Shown piece by piece: positions 46,451 to 55,978 of a stretch of 64,000 nucleotides of DNA. Each line of letters opens with the position of its first letter. The first letter of the stretch is position 1. The stretch spans positions 153,904 through 217,903 of the forward strand of contig NZ_LZEX01000043.1 in NCBI RefSeq assembly GCF_001676055.1, written 5' to 3'. The position numbers were made by a program, and so were the translations under genes. The stretch is from Morganella psychrotolerans. Its GTDB lineage: Bacteria > Pseudomonadota > Gammaproteobacteria > Enterobacterales > Enterobacteriaceae. The notes beneath the pieces were generated by a model. It was not told the DNA's origin, did no database searches, and was given only the letters and a program-made list of their open reading frames with translations.

Positions 46451-47053
46451 ATGACTACTCATCTTTTACTTTCGCTTTCGGTATTCATGTTTATCGCAGC
46501 GGTCACGCCCGGTCCTAATAATATGTTACTGACTGCCTCCGGTGCGCAGTTCGGGATCCGTCGGACACTGATCCTGATGGCGGGTATTATGCTTGGAATG
46601 CAGACAGTATTATACCTTTCAGCTTTCGGTGTCGCGGCTATTTTACTTATTTATCCGAAATTGCATACTGCTATGAAAGTTGCCGGCAGTCTTTACCTTC
46701 TGTGGCTGGCCAAAAAACTGGCTACCGCACCGTATGAGCATCTTGATAAACCGCAGGTCAGTAAAGCCATCACCTGGTATCAGGGCGCTCTGTTGCAGTT
46801 TATTAATCCCAAAGCCTGGCTTATGGGGCTGGGCGCTGTCGGTAGTTACAGCCTGAGCGGTGATGCGTATATGATGTCCGTCGGGGTGATGAGTATTGTG
46901 ATGATCACCGTGAATCTGGTCGCCGGGTTGCTTTGGATAAGTTTCGGCGCATTTATCGGGCTCTTTCTGCGCAGCCGTAATGCCTGGTTTACCTTTAATA
47001 TTGTTATGGGATTACTGACGGCGGCATGTGTTCCGTTGATTTGGCTGGAATAA
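46451..47053 (+). CDS. LysE/RhtB-family amino acid exporter
   Basis: A 200-aa inner membrane protein with about six helices. The LysE/RhtB signature appears as FIAAVTPGPNNMLLTASGAQFGIRRTLILMAGIMLGM (about residues 14-50), followed by VAGSLYLLWLAKKLA and LLQFINPKAWLMGLGAVG. Family members export amino acids or analogues; the substrate cannot be told. Not present at this place in E. coli. It is followed after 24 bp by the first copy of a 38-bp direct repeat. Confidence 0.88.
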   Translation: MTTHLLLSLSVFMFIAAVTPGPNNMLLTASGAQFGIRRTLILMAGIMLGMQTVLYLSAFGVAAILLIYPKLHTAMKVAGSLYLLWLAKKLATAPYEHLDKPQVSKAITWYQGALLQFINPKAWLMGLGAVGSYSLSGDAYMMSVGVMSIVMITVNLVAGLLWISFGAFIGLFLRSRNAWFTFNIVMGLLTAACVPLIWLE

Positions 47054-47077
47054 TGGGTGCCGGAAACGCTGACATAG

Positions 47078-47120
47078 TATAGCCCGCAGAACAAAAACAA
47101 AAGCTGAACGAAAAATAGAC
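47078..47120 (+). repeat. direct repeat, left copy, flanking hicAB
   Basis: Begins TATAGCCCGCAGAACAAAAA. Positions 47078-47115 are identical over 38 bp to 47856-47893; after one mismatch four more bases (AGAC) match. Here the repeat is not followed by a hairpin. Confidence 0.92.
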
Positions 47121-47143
47121 TATGATAACCTGCTGATTATTTC

Positions 47144-47170
47144 ATATGATATCATGAGTTGATATCATAT
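47144..47170. promoter_or_regulatory. operator-like palindrome 1 upstream of hicA
   Basis: Perfect inverted repeat with 11-bp arms (ATATGATATCA and its complement) around TGAGT. HicB-type antitoxins bind such palindromes in their own promoter. Confidence 0.65.
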
Positions 47171-47184
47171 TATTTTGTGGCTAA

Positions 47185-47209
47185 GTTGGTGTCATTAAAT
47201 GACATCAAC
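47185..47209. promoter_or_regulatory. operator-like palindrome 2 upstream of hicA
   Basis: 12-bp arms GTTGGTGTCATT and AATGACATCAAC (one mismatch) around one A. It covers the possible ATG at 47199, which argues for a downstream hicA start. Confidence 0.6.
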
Positions 47210-47219
47210 CGGATGCCTA

Positions 47220-47498
47220 ATGATAAAGTTCAGGATGCTGAGTACCCGACACCGTAAAACATTGATTGATGTACTGACGATCCCGCCTAAATCAGGGATC
47301 CGGTGGGATGACGTAAGTAACCTGATCGGTCATTTGGGTGGTAAAATTAAGAACGGAAACGGCTCACGGAGAAAATTCATTCTGATGGGGTCAGTTTATC
47401 AGACACATCAGCCTCATCCCGGTAATGTAATGGATAAAGGCGCCGTAAGTGGTCTGCGGGAGTGGTTTGAAACTATTATAGGGGTGGAGCATGATTAA
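47220..47498 (+). CDS. hicA: HicA-type mRNA interferase toxin
   Basis: Toxin of a type II HicAB system; cleaves mRNA during translation. About 92 aa from ATG 47220 (CCGGATGCC upstream). ATG 47199 lies within an operator palindrome and ATG 47235 is also possible. The body RHRKTLIDVLTIPPKSGIRWDDVSNLIGHLGGKIKNGNGSRRKFILMG is the double-stranded RNA-binding-like HicA fold, and HQPHPGNVMDKGAVSGLREWFE holds the catalytic His region in the HRPHP-type form. Overlaps hicB by 8 bp. The pair is flanked by direct repeats. Confidence 0.88.
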   Translation: MIKFRMLSTRHRKTLIDVLTIPPKSGIRWDDVSNLIGHLGGKIKNGNGSRRKFILMGSVYQTHQPHPGNVMDKGAVSGLREWFETIIGVEHD

Positions 47499-47844
47499 AA
47501 ACACAAATATCATGACTATTGAAGGTCATCCTGCATCTGTGACTTATGAAGATGAAATTAAAGCATTTCGTGGTAAATTTCTGGATATAAACGGATATTG
47601 TGATTTTATATCAGACAGTATTGACGGGCTTGAAAAAGAAGGTGCTATTTCACTGGCTGAATTTATTGGAACATGCAAAGAAGAAGGTATTCAGCCTTTT
47701 AAAGACGAGGACAAATTAAAAGCGTTTACACTGCGTTATCCTTACCGGCTGGAAGCGCGTCTGAATGCCGTCACCGCGGCACACTCTGTATCAAAGAATC
47801 AGTTTATTGTTCAGTTACTGGAGCGGGAACTGGTATCACGATGA
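47491..47844 (+). CDS. hicB: HicB-family antitoxin
   Basis: Antitoxin, 117 aa. The N-terminal part (MTIEGHPASVTYEDEIKAFRGKFLDINGYCDFISDSIDGLEKEGAISLAEFIGTCKEEG) is the degenerate RNase H-like HicB domain that covers the toxin. The C-terminus FTLRYPYRLEARLNAVTAAHSVSKNQFIVQLLEREL is a ribbon-helix-helix DNA-binding domain for autoregulation, matching the palindromes upstream of hicA. ATG 47491 is inside the end of hicA behind GGGGTGGAG, so the two are coupled. Confidence 0.9.
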   Translation: MIKNTNIMTIEGHPASVTYEDEIKAFRGKFLDINGYCDFISDSIDGLEKEGAISLAEFIGTCKEEGIQPFKDEDKLKAFTLRYPYRLEARLNAVTAAHSVSKNQFIVQLLERELVSR

Positions 47845-47855
47845 TTTAACGTAAT

Positions 47856-47898
47856 TATAGCCCGCAGAACAAAAACAAAAGCTGAACGAAAAACAGAC
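47856..47898 (+). repeat. direct repeat, right copy, flanking hicAB
   Basis: Second copy of the 38-bp identical repeat (47856-47893). Here it runs straight into an intact terminator hairpin, whose left arm starts within the repeat's last A run. Confidence 0.92.
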
Positions 47899-47917
47899 CG
47901 CACTGCGGTCTGTTTTT
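47889..47917. terminator. bidirectional terminator between hicB and murP
   Basis: AAAAACAGACCGC-ACT-GCGGTCTGTTTTT, 13-bp perfect stem with T tracts on both strands. Confidence 0.88.
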
Positions 47918-47945
47918 GTATACGCATATGAAGGATGCAAGGTAA

Positions 47946-49403
47946 CTAATTCAAATCCACATTTTTACTGCCGAACAGTAAAGTGAGAAGGAAACCTGCC
48001 AGATACGCGACCAGCAGACCCGCGACATACACACCCATCCCGGCAAAGATCCCGCTGTTTGATGTCATCAGCGGGATGGCAACCAGCCCGGAAGGCCCGA
48101 ATACGGTATTCAGGCCGACCGGCAAGCCCATCCAGGCAACCAGCCCGATAAAGAAACCACCTGTTGCGCCGCCGAGACATGCTGTCACAAAGGGTTTCAG
48201 ACGGGGTAATGTCACGCCGTAAATCAGGGGTTCGCCAATGCCGAGGAAGCCCGGGATAATGGCACCTTTGATTTGTGTGCGCAGCAGTGAATCTTTCTTG
48301 GCTTTCATATAGAGCGCGAGTGCCGCCCCCACCTGACCGGCTCCCGCCATCGCAAGGATAGGAAACAGTGAGTTGAATCCCTGTGCATCAACCAGGGCAA
48401 AATACACAGGGATAAAGCCCTGATGCACACCAAACATCACCGCTATCAGAAACAGACCGGCTAATACGGCGGTTCCGAACGGGTTTCCGTTGAGATGCGT
48501 GAACAGCCATGACATGCCGTCAAACAGATAAACGCCGACCGGCATGATGACGACAAAGGTTACGGCTCCCATAATCAGCAGGGTGATTGCTGATGTCAGA
48601 ATAATATCAAGATTGGCGGGGATGATTTTCCGGACATTCCGCTCCACCCATGCGCCGAGGATCGCGGCGATCAGTACGCCGATAATATTGCCGCGCGGAT
48701 CGATAGCATGGCCGAAGAAGGTTTCCATGCCGGAATAGAATCCTTTGGTTACCTGCGGATCATAACCAAATACAAACAGTGCCGCGATGATTGCTCCGTT
48801 CACACCGGAGCCGCCAAAGGCTTTTTGCGCGTTGTAACCAATCAGAATACTCAGGAAGGTAAACATCCCCTTACTGAAGAGTTTCATGTAGGCGAGGATT
48901 TCGACCAGTGTCTGGTTCGGTGCAACGTTGCCGGTTATCCAGAGCTGCTCACCGAGCGTTGCCAGTCCCAGTAACAGACCAACACCAATAAACCCCGGGA
49001 TAAGCGGTGTAAAAATGGTGGCAAATTTTGCCAGAAAGCGCTGTACGGGGTTAGTTTGCTTCTCTTTCAGATGCTGTTTTTGCTCTGCGGCTATTTCTTT
49101 CAGACTGCGGTTTTCATTACCATTGTCTGAATGATTGCCGGGAGTATATTCATCCAGCTGATGCTGCATCAGTTCTGCGGCGGTTTGTGCTTTGCCCGGT
49201 CCCAGGACTATCTGGAACTGTTCGTCACTTTCAATAACACCCAGCACACCCTCAATTTTTTTGATGGCGACCTTGTCTGCGAGCTGTGAGTTGTTCAGTG
49301 TCAGGCGCAGACGGGTCATGCAGTTGCCGCTGTGTGCCACATTACCCGGCCCGCCGATGGCAGTCAGGATCTGTACAATTGTTGATTGCGTGATTTTTGC
49401 CAT
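47946..49403 (-). CDS. murP: PTS N-acetylmuramic acid transporter, EIIBC components
   Basis: Imports and phosphorylates N-acetylmuramic acid; needs the glucose EIIA (Crr) as it has no EIIA domain. 485 aa. The EIIB domain (1 to about 85) has the phospho-accepting Cys28 in GNCMTRLR. A linker of charged residues follows, then EIIC with about ten helices including [39 protein letters not shown] and [14 protein letters not shown], the sugar-binding GEP motif. Downstream of murQ by 15 bp. Confidence 0.93.
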   Translation of the reverse strand: MAKITQSTIVQILTAIGGPGNVAHSGNCMTRLRLTLNNSQLADKVAIKKIEGVLGVIESDEQFQIVLGPGKAQTAAELMQHQLDEYTPGNHSDNGNENRSLKEIAAEQKQHLKEKQTNPVQRFLAKFATIFTPLIPGFIGVGLLLGLATLGEQLWITGNVAPNQTLVEILAYMKLFSKGMFTFLSILIGYNAQKAFGGSGVNGAIIAALFVFGYDPQVTKGFYSGMETFFGHAIDPRGNIIGVLIAAILGAWVERNVRKIIPANLDIILTSAITLLIMGAVTFVVIMPVGVYLFDGMSWLFTHLNGNPFGTAVLAGLFLIAVMFGVHQGFIPVYFALVDAQGFNSLFPILAMAGAGQVGAALALYMKAKKDSLLRTQIKGAIIPGFLGIGEPLIYGVTLPRLKPFVTACLGGATGGFFIGLVAWMGLPVGLNTVFGPSGLVAIPLMTSNSGIFAGMGVYVAGLLVAYLAGFLLTLLFGSKNVDLN

Positions 49404-49418
49404 GGTTATTACCTTGTG

Positions 49419-50329
49419 TTAAGCGTGTGCCGTACCGGCGAGAGCATCACGGATAAATCCCTGATTCTGCGCCAGCAGGGCGGTGGCATCACCGGCACTC
49501 AGGTGCGCCAGGATCATAACAATGGCGGTTTTGCAGTGTCCGTTACAGGCGGATAACGCCTGCTCTGCCGTCTCTCTGTCGCATTCCGTTGCTGCCATCA
49601 CAATACGTTTTTGCCGTTCAACCAGTTTGGCGTTAGTCGCTTCAACATCCACCATCAGGTTGCCGTACACTTTGCCGGAGCGGATCATCGCCCCTGTGGT
49701 GATCATATTGAGCACCAGTTTCTGAGCGGTTCCCGCTTTCATCCGCGAGGAGCCGGTGACGACTTCCGCGCCGACAACCGGGGTTATCGCGATATCTGCC
49801 AGGCGGCTCATTTCACTGTCCGGGTTGCAACTGATTGCTGCCACGGTTGCGCCGAGAGAACGCGCGTATTCCATACCGCCCAGCACATACGGAGTTCGTC
49901 CGCTGGCAGCTATCCCGGTCAGAATATCGTTCTTATTGAAATTCAGTGCTTTTAAGTCACTGACAGCCAGTTCGCGGTTATCTTCCGCATTCTCAACGGC
50001 TTTTAAGATAGCTTTGTGCCCGCCGGCAATCAGACCGACGACAAGTTCCGCCGGAGTGCCGAACGTCGGCGGACACTCGCTGGCGTCAAGAATACCGAGC
50101 CGCCCGGAGGTTCCCGCACCCATATAGATAAGGCGTCCGCCACGGCGGAAAGCATCAGCGACCGCATCCACCAATTGTGCGACCTGCGGCAGTGTTTTTT
50201 CCACGGCCAGTGCCACGGACTGGTCTTCGCGGTTGATGACCCGCAGCATGTCAAGGTTGGCAGGCTGTCGATGTCTGCACTGGCGGGGTTGCGGCTTTCG
50301 GTAACAAGTGTGGTTAAGTCAATCTTCAT
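49419..50329 (-). pseudogene. murQ: N-acetylmuramic acid 6-phosphate etherase, frameshifted
   Basis: MurQ splits MurNAc-6-P into GlcNAc-6-P and lactate. The 5' part (50329 down to about 50253) encodes [20 protein letters not shown] then DSLPTL, the normal N-terminus; the rest (frame open from ATG 50249) gives [10 protein letters not shown] onward with the SIS domain, [21 protein letters not shown] and [16 protein letters not shown]. The two lie in different frames: one base is missing between ACC and GACATG near 50251-50258. A full gene would be about 303 aa. Starting at ATG 50249 would give a 276-aa protein without the first 27 residues, which may or may not work. No homopolymer run of length is present, so a sequencing error cannot be decided here. 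Confidence 0.85.
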
Positions 50330-50386
50330 AGGTAATCCTTTAAACCAGATATAATCTGCATGCTAAGGAATTAAATATTCTTTTTA

Positions 50387-50402
50387 TGTGAGGATTATCA
50401 CA
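50387..50402. promoter_or_regulatory. perfect CRP-type site in the murQ-murR gap
   Basis: TGTGA-GGATTA-TCACA, a full match to the TGTGA-N6-TCACA consensus, centred 65 bp upstream of the murQ start codon and about 200 bp upstream of murR. The adjacent ATCACAGG/CCTGTGAT repeat (50397-50424) adds a second half-site. Confidence 0.75.
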
Positions 50403-50508
50403 GGCTAATCTATTCTCCTGTGATGGTATGTGAGGAATATTTCTATGATATTTAACCTATTTTTTTAATTATTATATTGAATTTAATTATATTTATCTTT
50501 TTTATAAC

Positions 50509-50531
50509 AAATTATTCCTGAGGGATAATTT
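50509..50531. promoter_or_regulatory. operator-like inverted repeat before murR
   Basis: AAATTATTCC-TGA-GGGATAATTT, 10-bp arms with one mismatch, about 65 bp upstream of the murR start; a candidate MurR operator. Confidence 0.5.
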
Positions 50532-50596
50532 AACTGCACAGATATAAATAATTTATTCTTTCATGGCGGTTTTCCGGACGGAGACAGTAAAAACAG

Positions 50597-51457
50597 ATGG
50601 CTACCCTGACAAAAATCAGCTGGGCAAGACCCGAGCTGGCGACAAATCAGCAATATATTGCTGATTTTATTCTGGCGCAGCCGGAAATGACGGTAACGCT
50701 CTCCTCCCAGGCATTGGCAGAGCGTGTGGGCGTCAGTCAGTCCGCCATTGTAAAATTCAGCCAGAAGATGGGTTTTAAGGGATTTCCGGCACTGAAAATG
50801 GCGATCAGTGAAGAGATCGGACGCAACCGGGTGTTGGCGGTAAATCAGCAAAATGCCCTGCATAACCGGATCGAAACACATGATTCACTGTTGGTTATTT
50901 CACAAAAGCTGGCACAGGAAAAACAAAATTCAATTGCGGAAACCACGCGGCGTCTTGATTTTGAACAGGTTGCTCATATTGTTGCGTGTCTGGATACTGC
51001 CCGCTGCATTCAGGTTGCCGGGATCGGCGGTTCCGGTCTTACGGCAAAAGATCTGGCGTATAAACTCCAGAAAATCGGGCTGATGACACTGGCGGAAGCC
51101 GATCACCATGTGCAGATTGCCTTTTCCCAGACGCTGACCGAAAAGGATGTGCTGGTGGTGCTCTCTTTCAGCGGAAAGCGCAGGGATATGCTGGTAACGG
51201 CGGCAACGGCTAAAAAACAGAATGCAACACTGATTGCTATTACCGGTAACCGGCTGTCCCCGCTGGCAAAAATGGCTGATTACGTACTGGAAACCGTTGC
51301 TGAAGAAAATGAATGGCGCAGCTCATCCATTTCATCGAGGACGGCGCAGAATACAGTGACAGATTTATTGTTTATGGCGCTGTTACAGCGGCGGGAGGAG
51401 CAGGCGCGGCAGTTGGTGAACAATGCGCGAACCATGATTAACAGCCTGGATGGCTGA
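50597..51457 (+). CDS. murR: MurR, RpiR-family transcriptional regulator
   Basis: Probable repressor of murQP released by MurNAc-6-P. 286 aa: N-terminal HTH (VTLSSQALAERVGVSQSAIVKFSQKMGFKGFPALKMAISEEI, about residues 35-75) and a C-terminal SIS sugar-phosphate-binding domain (CIQVAGIGGSGLTAKDLAYKLQKIG and VLVVLSFSGKRRDML). Divergent from murQ with a 267-bp regulatory gap. Convergent with yheS. Confidence 0.92.
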   Translation: MATLTKISWARPELATNQQYIADFILAQPEMTVTLSSQALAERVGVSQSAIVKFSQKMGFKGFPALKMAISEEIGRNRVLAVNQQNALHNRIETHDSLLVISQKLAQEKQNSIAETTRRLDFEQVAHIVACLDTARCIQVAGIGGSGLTAKDLAYKLQKIGLMTLAEADHHVQIAFSQTLTEKDVLVVLSFSGKRRDMLVTAATAKKQNATLIAITGNRLSPLAKMADYVLETVAEENEWRSSSISSRTAQNTVTDLLFMALLQRREEQARQLVNNARTMINSLDG

Positions 51458-51463
51458 TAAAAG

Positions 51464-51487
51464 AGGCGGTACATGACTGTACCGCCT
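51464..51487. terminator. convergent hairpin between murR and yheS
   Basis: AGGCGGTACA-TGAC-TGTACCGCCT, 10-bp perfect stem, without a clear T tract. Confidence 0.6.
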
Positions 51488-51493
51488 GGATAT

Positions 51494-53425
51494 TTATGGA
51501 TTTTCTAATGCCTGCGTCATGGCTTCGAGGTTTTCCTGTATCTCCATCCACGCCATTTCGGTCTCTTCAAGCTCAGCTTTGAGCTGCATTTGCTCCTGAA
51601 GACAGGTTGTCAGTTCGGCTTTGCGCGCCTGGTCATACAACCCGCTGTCGCTGAGTTTTTCTTCAACCGCGGCAATGGCATCAGATAACCGGCTCATGGT
51701 TTTTTCCAGTTTTTCTGATTGCTTACGCAGTGGCTGAGTCTGCTGACGAAACTCTGCTTCGCGGCGTTTCTGTTCTTTACGATCCTGCGCCGTGACTGTG
51801 GTTTTCTCTTCATCAGCATCACCGGTCACTGCTTCTGTTGTCTGGCGCTGTTGCTTTTGGCTGCCGGCCAGCCAGCGCTGGTAATCATCCAGGTCGCCGT
51901 CAAATTGTTCAACCTGACCATCATGCACCAGATAGAGATCATCTGTTGTTGAGCGCAGTAAATGACGATCATGGGAAACCACCACGATCGCACCTTCAAA
52001 TTCGATCAGTGCTTCTGTCAGTGCCTGGCGCATATCCAGATCAAGGTGGTTGGTCGGTTCATCGAGCAGTAACAGATTCGGGCGCTGCCAGACAATCATC
52101 GCCAGTACCAGGCGTGCTTTTTCACCACCGGAGAAACGGGCGGTGACATCGGTTACCTGGTCGCCTTTGTACCCGAAGCCGCCGAGGTAATCACGCAATT
52201 GCTGTTCTGTTTTTTCCGGCGCGAGGCGCACCATGTGTTGCAGCGGGGATTCATCTGCGCGTAAGAATTCCAGTTGATGCTGCGCGAAGTAGCCGAGCTT
52301 AATTCCTTTCGCCAGCCCGATTTCACCGTGCAGCGGTTTTAATTCCCCTGCCAGCATTTTTATCAGTGTGGATTTACCCGCACCGTTACGCCCCAGCAAA
52401 CCAATGCGCGAGCCCGGCACCAGGTTGAGTTTAATAGCATCGAGAATTATTTTGTCGCCATATCCTGCGGTGACTTTTTCCATTTTCAGTAATGGATTTG
52501 GCAGGGTTTCCGGCGGGCGGAAGCTGAAATGAAACGGGTTATCCACCAGCGCGGGCGCGATTTTTTCCATCCGCTCCAGCATTTTTATCCGGCTTTGTGC
52601 CTGCTTGGCTTTTGTTGCCTGTGCGCGGAAACGATCCACATAGTGTTGCAGATGTGCGCGACGCAGTTGCTGGCTCTCATACTGAGCCTGCTGCTGGGAC
52701 ATTTTTTCAGCGCGCTGCAATTCAAATGAGGAGTAGTTTCCGGTATATTCAAATAGGGTATCCTGCTCAATATGCAGGACTTTATCAATGATCGGATCTA
52801 GAAAATCACGGTCATGAGAGATAAGAATTAAGGTGCCGGGATAACTTTTCAGCCATTTTTCCAGCCAGATCACGGCATCGAGATCCAGGTGGTTGGTTGG
52901 CTCATCCAGCAGCAGCAGATCCGAGCGGCAGATAAGTGCCTGCGCCAGATTCAGACGCATCCGCCAGCCGCCCGAGAATGCACGGACAGGGGTTTCGAGC
53001 TGTTCCTGTGAAAAGCCCAGCCCGCTGAGCAGCGTGGCTGCGCGTGCGCGGATAGTCCAGGCGTCCAGCGTATCAAGCTGACCGTGGATCAGGGCAATCT
53101 CATGACCATCATTTTGTTCATTCGCCTGATGCAGTTTTGCTTCGAGTGCGCGGAATTCACGATCCCCGTCAATCACATAATCAATCGCCGGGACATCCAG
53201 AGCCGGTGTTTCCTGGTTAACCCAGGCAAGTGACCAGTTGCCGGGAAAAGTGACACTGCCGGCTTCTGCCTGCAATTCGCCTTTCAGCAGTGCCAGCAGG
53301 GTGGATTTACCGCAACCATTTTTTCCCACTAATCCGACTTTGTGTCCGGGATTGATGGTAGCCGTTGCGTTATCGAGTAAAACCCGGACTCCGCGGCGGA
53401 CTTGAAGTGAAGAGAAAACAATCAT
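51494..53425 (-). CDS. yheS: YheS, ABC-F family ATPase
   Basis: Cytosolic ABC-F ATPase with two ATP-binding domains and no membrane segment; relatives act on the ribosome. ATG 53425 gives 643 aa starting MIVFSSLQVRRGVRVLLDNATATINPG as in E. coli (637 aa). Domain 1: GKNGCGKST, FSGGWRMRLNLAQAL, LLLLDEPTNHLD. Linker about residues 235-305. Domain 2: GRNGAGKSTLIKML, FSGGEKARLVLA, LLLLDEPTNHLD. The C-terminus is a long Gln/Lys/Glu coiled coil. Divergent from kefG. Confidence 0.95.
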   Translation of the reverse strand: MIVFSSLQVRRGVRVLLDNATATINPGHKVGLVGKNGCGKSTLLALLKGELQAEAGSVTFPGNWSLAWVNQETPALDVPAIDYVIDGDREFRALEAKLHQANEQNDGHEIALIHGQLDTLDAWTIRARAATLLSGLGFSQEQLETPVRAFSGGWRMRLNLAQALICRSDLLLLDEPTNHLDLDAVIWLEKWLKSYPGTLILISHDRDFLDPIIDKVLHIEQDTLFEYTGNYSSFELQRAEKMSQQQAQYESQQLRRAHLQHYVDRFRAQATKAKQAQSRIKMLERMEKIAPALVDNPFHFSFRPPETLPNPLLKMEKVTAGYGDKIILDAIKLNLVPGSRIGLLGRNGAGKSTLIKMLAGELKPLHGEIGLAKGIKLGYFAQHQLEFLRADESPLQHMVRLAPEKTEQQLRDYLGGFGYKGDQVTDVTARFSGGEKARLVLAMIVWQRPNLLLLDEPTNHLDLDMRQALTEALIEFEGAIVVVSHDRHLLRSTTDDLYLVHDGQVEQFDGDLDDYQRWLAGSQKQQRQTTEAVTGDADEEKTTVTAQDRKEQKRREAEFRQQTQPLRKQSEKLEKTMSRLSDAIAAVEEKLSDSGLYDQARKAELTTCLQEQMQLKAELEETEMAWMEIQENLEAMTQALENP

Positions 53426-53574
53426 AAATATCGATAGGGTACGCAATTGAGAGTAAAATTAATGTAATTCGTGCGTTGTCGGCAGCAAATCACCCGGCAG
53501 CAGGCGTGGAGGTATCGTTGCAGCAGGCATAGTAGCGAAAATCACAGCAATTCTCACGCGTTTAAGAGGAAGTG

Positions 53575-54141
53575 ATGACAAATAATCCGACTATATTACT
53601 GCTTTATGCCCATCCGGAGCCGCATCACTCCATCGCAAACAAGGCGCTGATTAGCGGTGCGTCTGAACTGGAACATGTCACGGTTCATGACCTTTACGGT
53701 GCCTATCCGGATTTTTTTATTGATATCCGCCATGAGCAGGCATTGCTCAGTCAGCACGATATCATCGTATTTCAGCACCCGCTGTATACTTACAGTTGCC
53801 CTGCATTGCTGAAAGAGTGGTTTGACCGCGTTCTCACCCGTGATTTTTCCGGTGAGCAGGGCGGAAAGCAATTATCAGGCAAATACTGGCGCCAGGTTAT
53901 CACCACCGGCGAGCCGTCAGATGCCTATCAGCCCGGCGGTTATAATCGTTTTCCGCTGAGTGATTTGCTGCGTCCCTTCGAACTGACCGCATCGATGTGT
54001 GAAATGCACTGGCTGGCACCGGTTGTTATCTATGAGGCGCGCCGCCAGGGAAAAGCGGTATTGCATGAACAGACTCAGGCCTGGTGTGACTGGCTCCGTA
54101 CCCCGCAACTGACAGGAGGGCGCACGAATGACGATGGATGA
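53575..54141 (+). CDS. kefG: KefG, ancillary quinone oxidoreductase of KefB
   Basis: Flavodoxin-like NAD(P)H oxidoreductase needed for full KefB activity. 188 aa from ATG 53575 behind [27 protein letters not shown], then [26 protein letters not shown] and [19 protein letters not shown] are hallmarks of the KefF/KefG/MdaB flavin family. Overlaps kefB by 14 bp. Confidence 0.95.
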   Translation: MTNNPTILLLYAHPEPHHSIANKALISGASELEHVTVHDLYGAYPDFFIDIRHEQALLSQHDIIVFQHPLYTYSCPALLKEWFDRVLTRDFSGEQGGKQLSGKYWRQVITTGEPSDAYQPGGYNRFPLSDLLRPFELTASMCEMHWLAPVVIYEARRQGKAVLHEQTQAWCDWLRTPQLTGGRTNDDG

Positions 54142-55978
54142 CGGCAACTTACTGCATGCCGGGATTATTTTTCTGGCGGCAGCAGTCATTATGGTGCCCG
54201 TGGCACAACGGCTGCGCATCGGCGCTGTTCTGGGGTATTTGCTGGCGGGGATAGCTATCGGTCCGTGGGGGCTGGGTTTTATTAAGAACGTTAATGAACT
54301 GCTGCACTTCTCAGAACTGGGTGTGGTTTTCCTTATGTTTCTTATCGGGCTGGAACTGAACCCGCGTGAGTTATGGAAACTGCGGCGCTCTATTTTCGGC
54401 ACCGGGACGGCGCAGGTTGTTTTCTCCGCACTGATCCTGGGTATTTTGCTGTATCTGACCGATTTCTCCTGGCAGGCGGCAGTCGTCGGCGGTCTGGGAA
54501 TGGCGATGTCATCCACCGCGATGGCATTACAGCTGATGGATGAAAAAGGCATGACCAACAATGAGAGTGGTCAGCTGGGTTTTTCTGTATTGCTGTTTCA
54601 GGATATGGCGGTGATCCCCATTCTGGCGGTTATTCCGCTGCTGGGCGGGGAAGCAGCGGGCAGTGACTGGTATCGCATCGGTATAAAAATCCTGGCTTTC
54701 GCCGGACTGTTGGTCGGCGGGCGTTATCTGCTGCGTCCGTTGTTCCGGTTGGTGGTAAAATCGGGTGTCAGTGAAGTGTTTACCGCGGCGTCACTGCTGG
54801 TGGTTATCGGGTCGGCGGTGTTTATGGAGCAGCTCGGGTTTTCCATGGCGCTCGGTACATTTATCGCGGGGGTGATGCTGGCGGATACGGAATATCGTCA
54901 TGAACTGGAGATCACCATTGAGCCGTTTAAAGGTCTGTTGCTGGGGATGTTTTTTATCTCTGTCGGGATGTCGCTGAATATCGGTGTGTTGTGGCAATAT
55001 CTCCCGCAAATTTTGCTGGGTGTGATTGTGCTGGTGAGTGTCAAAATGCTGGTGCTGTATGTGCTGGCACGCCTCAGTTGCCGGCGGAGCGGGCGCCTGC
55101 AATTTGCCGGGGTGCTGAGCCAGGGCGGGGAATTTGCGTTTGTGCTCTTTTCCGCCGCACTGGCGAGCCGTGTGATTACAGATCACCAGATGGCACTGCT
55201 GCTGGTGGTGGTTACGCTCTCCATGATGACCACGCCGTTGCTGATGCAGGGAATCGATGTGATCCTGGCGCGTCGTTACAATGCGGGCGCGGGCACAGAC
55301 GAAACACCGTTTGTGGAGGATAATCATCCGCATGTGATTCTGGTTGGTTTCGGGCGGATGGGGCAGGTTGTCGGCCGCCTGCTGATGGCAAATAAAATCC
55401 ACCCGACCGTGCTGGAAAAAGATGTCAGTGCGGTCAGCGCCATGCGCCGCTATGGTTATAAAGTGTATTACGGTGATGCCACTGAGCTCGCATTATTGCG
55501 CTCCGCCGGTGCAGAAAATGCAAAAATCATTGTGCTTACCTGTGATAAACCGGAAGACACCATGGCGATTGTGCAACTGTGTCAGGAACATTTCCCGCAC
55601 CTGCAAATTATTGCACGTGCCAGGGGACGGGTCGAGGCACATGAGCTGTTACAGCATGGTGTGACGCAGTTCAGCCGTGAGACATTTTCCTCGGCATTGG
55701 AACTGGCTCGCAAAGCCCTGACCGGGCTGGGTGTCCATCCGGCAGAAGCTTACCGGGCGCAGCAGTTATTCCGCCGTCTGGATATGCAGTTGCTGCGTGA
55801 GCTTATCCCGCAGGCAGAGGAAGAGATCGCGCATGTTTCCCGTGTGAAAGAAGCCCGCCGCGAGCTGGAAAATTTGTTCAGCAATGAAATGAAGCGGGAA
55901 CAAGGTCAGCCGGACGGCTGGAACAGTATTGATGACTCTCCGGGCAAAGCACGGACAGATGACAGGAGCGGAGTGTGA
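54128..55978 (+). CDS. kefB: glutathione-regulated potassium-efflux protein KefB
   Basis: K+/H+ antiporter gated by glutathione adducts; its opening acidifies the cell and protects against electrophiles. 616 aa: Na/H exchanger-type membrane domain of about 12-13 helices (1 to about 380, with [36 protein letters not shown] and [11 protein letters not shown]), then the cytosolic RCK/TrkA-N domain from about residue 400 ([31 protein letters not shown]) with NAD/GSH-binding GxGxxG-like motif. GGAGGG 5 bp before ATG 54128 fixes the start. gor, which makes GSH, is also in the window. Confidence 0.96.
   Translation: MTMDDGNLLHAGIIFLAAAVIMVPVAQRLRIGAVLGYLLAGIAIGPWGLGFIKNVNELLHFSELGVVFLMFLIGLELNPRELWKLRRSIFGTGTAQVVFSALILGILLYLTDFSWQAAVVGGLGMAMSSTAMALQLMDEKGMTNNESGQLGFSVLLFQDMAVIPILAVIPLLGGEAAGSDWYRIGIKILAFAGLLVGGRYLLRPLFRLVVKSGVSEVFTAASLLVVIGSAVFMEQLGFSMALGTFIAGVMLADTEYRHELEITIEPFKGLLLGMFFISVGMSLNIGVLWQYLPQILLGVIVLVSVKMLVLYVLARLSCRRSGRLQFAGVLSQGGEFAFVLFSAALASRVITDHQMALLLVVVTLSMMTTPLLMQGIDVILARRYNAGAGTDETPFVEDNHPHVILVGFGRMGQVVGRLLMANKIHPTVLEKDVSAVSAMRRYGYKVYYGDATELALLRSAGAENAKIIVLTCDKPEDTMAIVQLCQEHFPHLQIIARARGRVEAHELLQHGVTQFSRETFSSALELARKALTGLGVHPAEAYRAQQLFRRLDMQLLRELIPQAEEEIAHVSRVKEARRELENLFSNEMKREQGQPDGWNSIDDSPGKARTDDRSGV

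Noticed and set aside
54791..55402. 203-codon minus-strand frame in kefB
   Set aside because: Gln/His-rich shadow of kefB, no family features.
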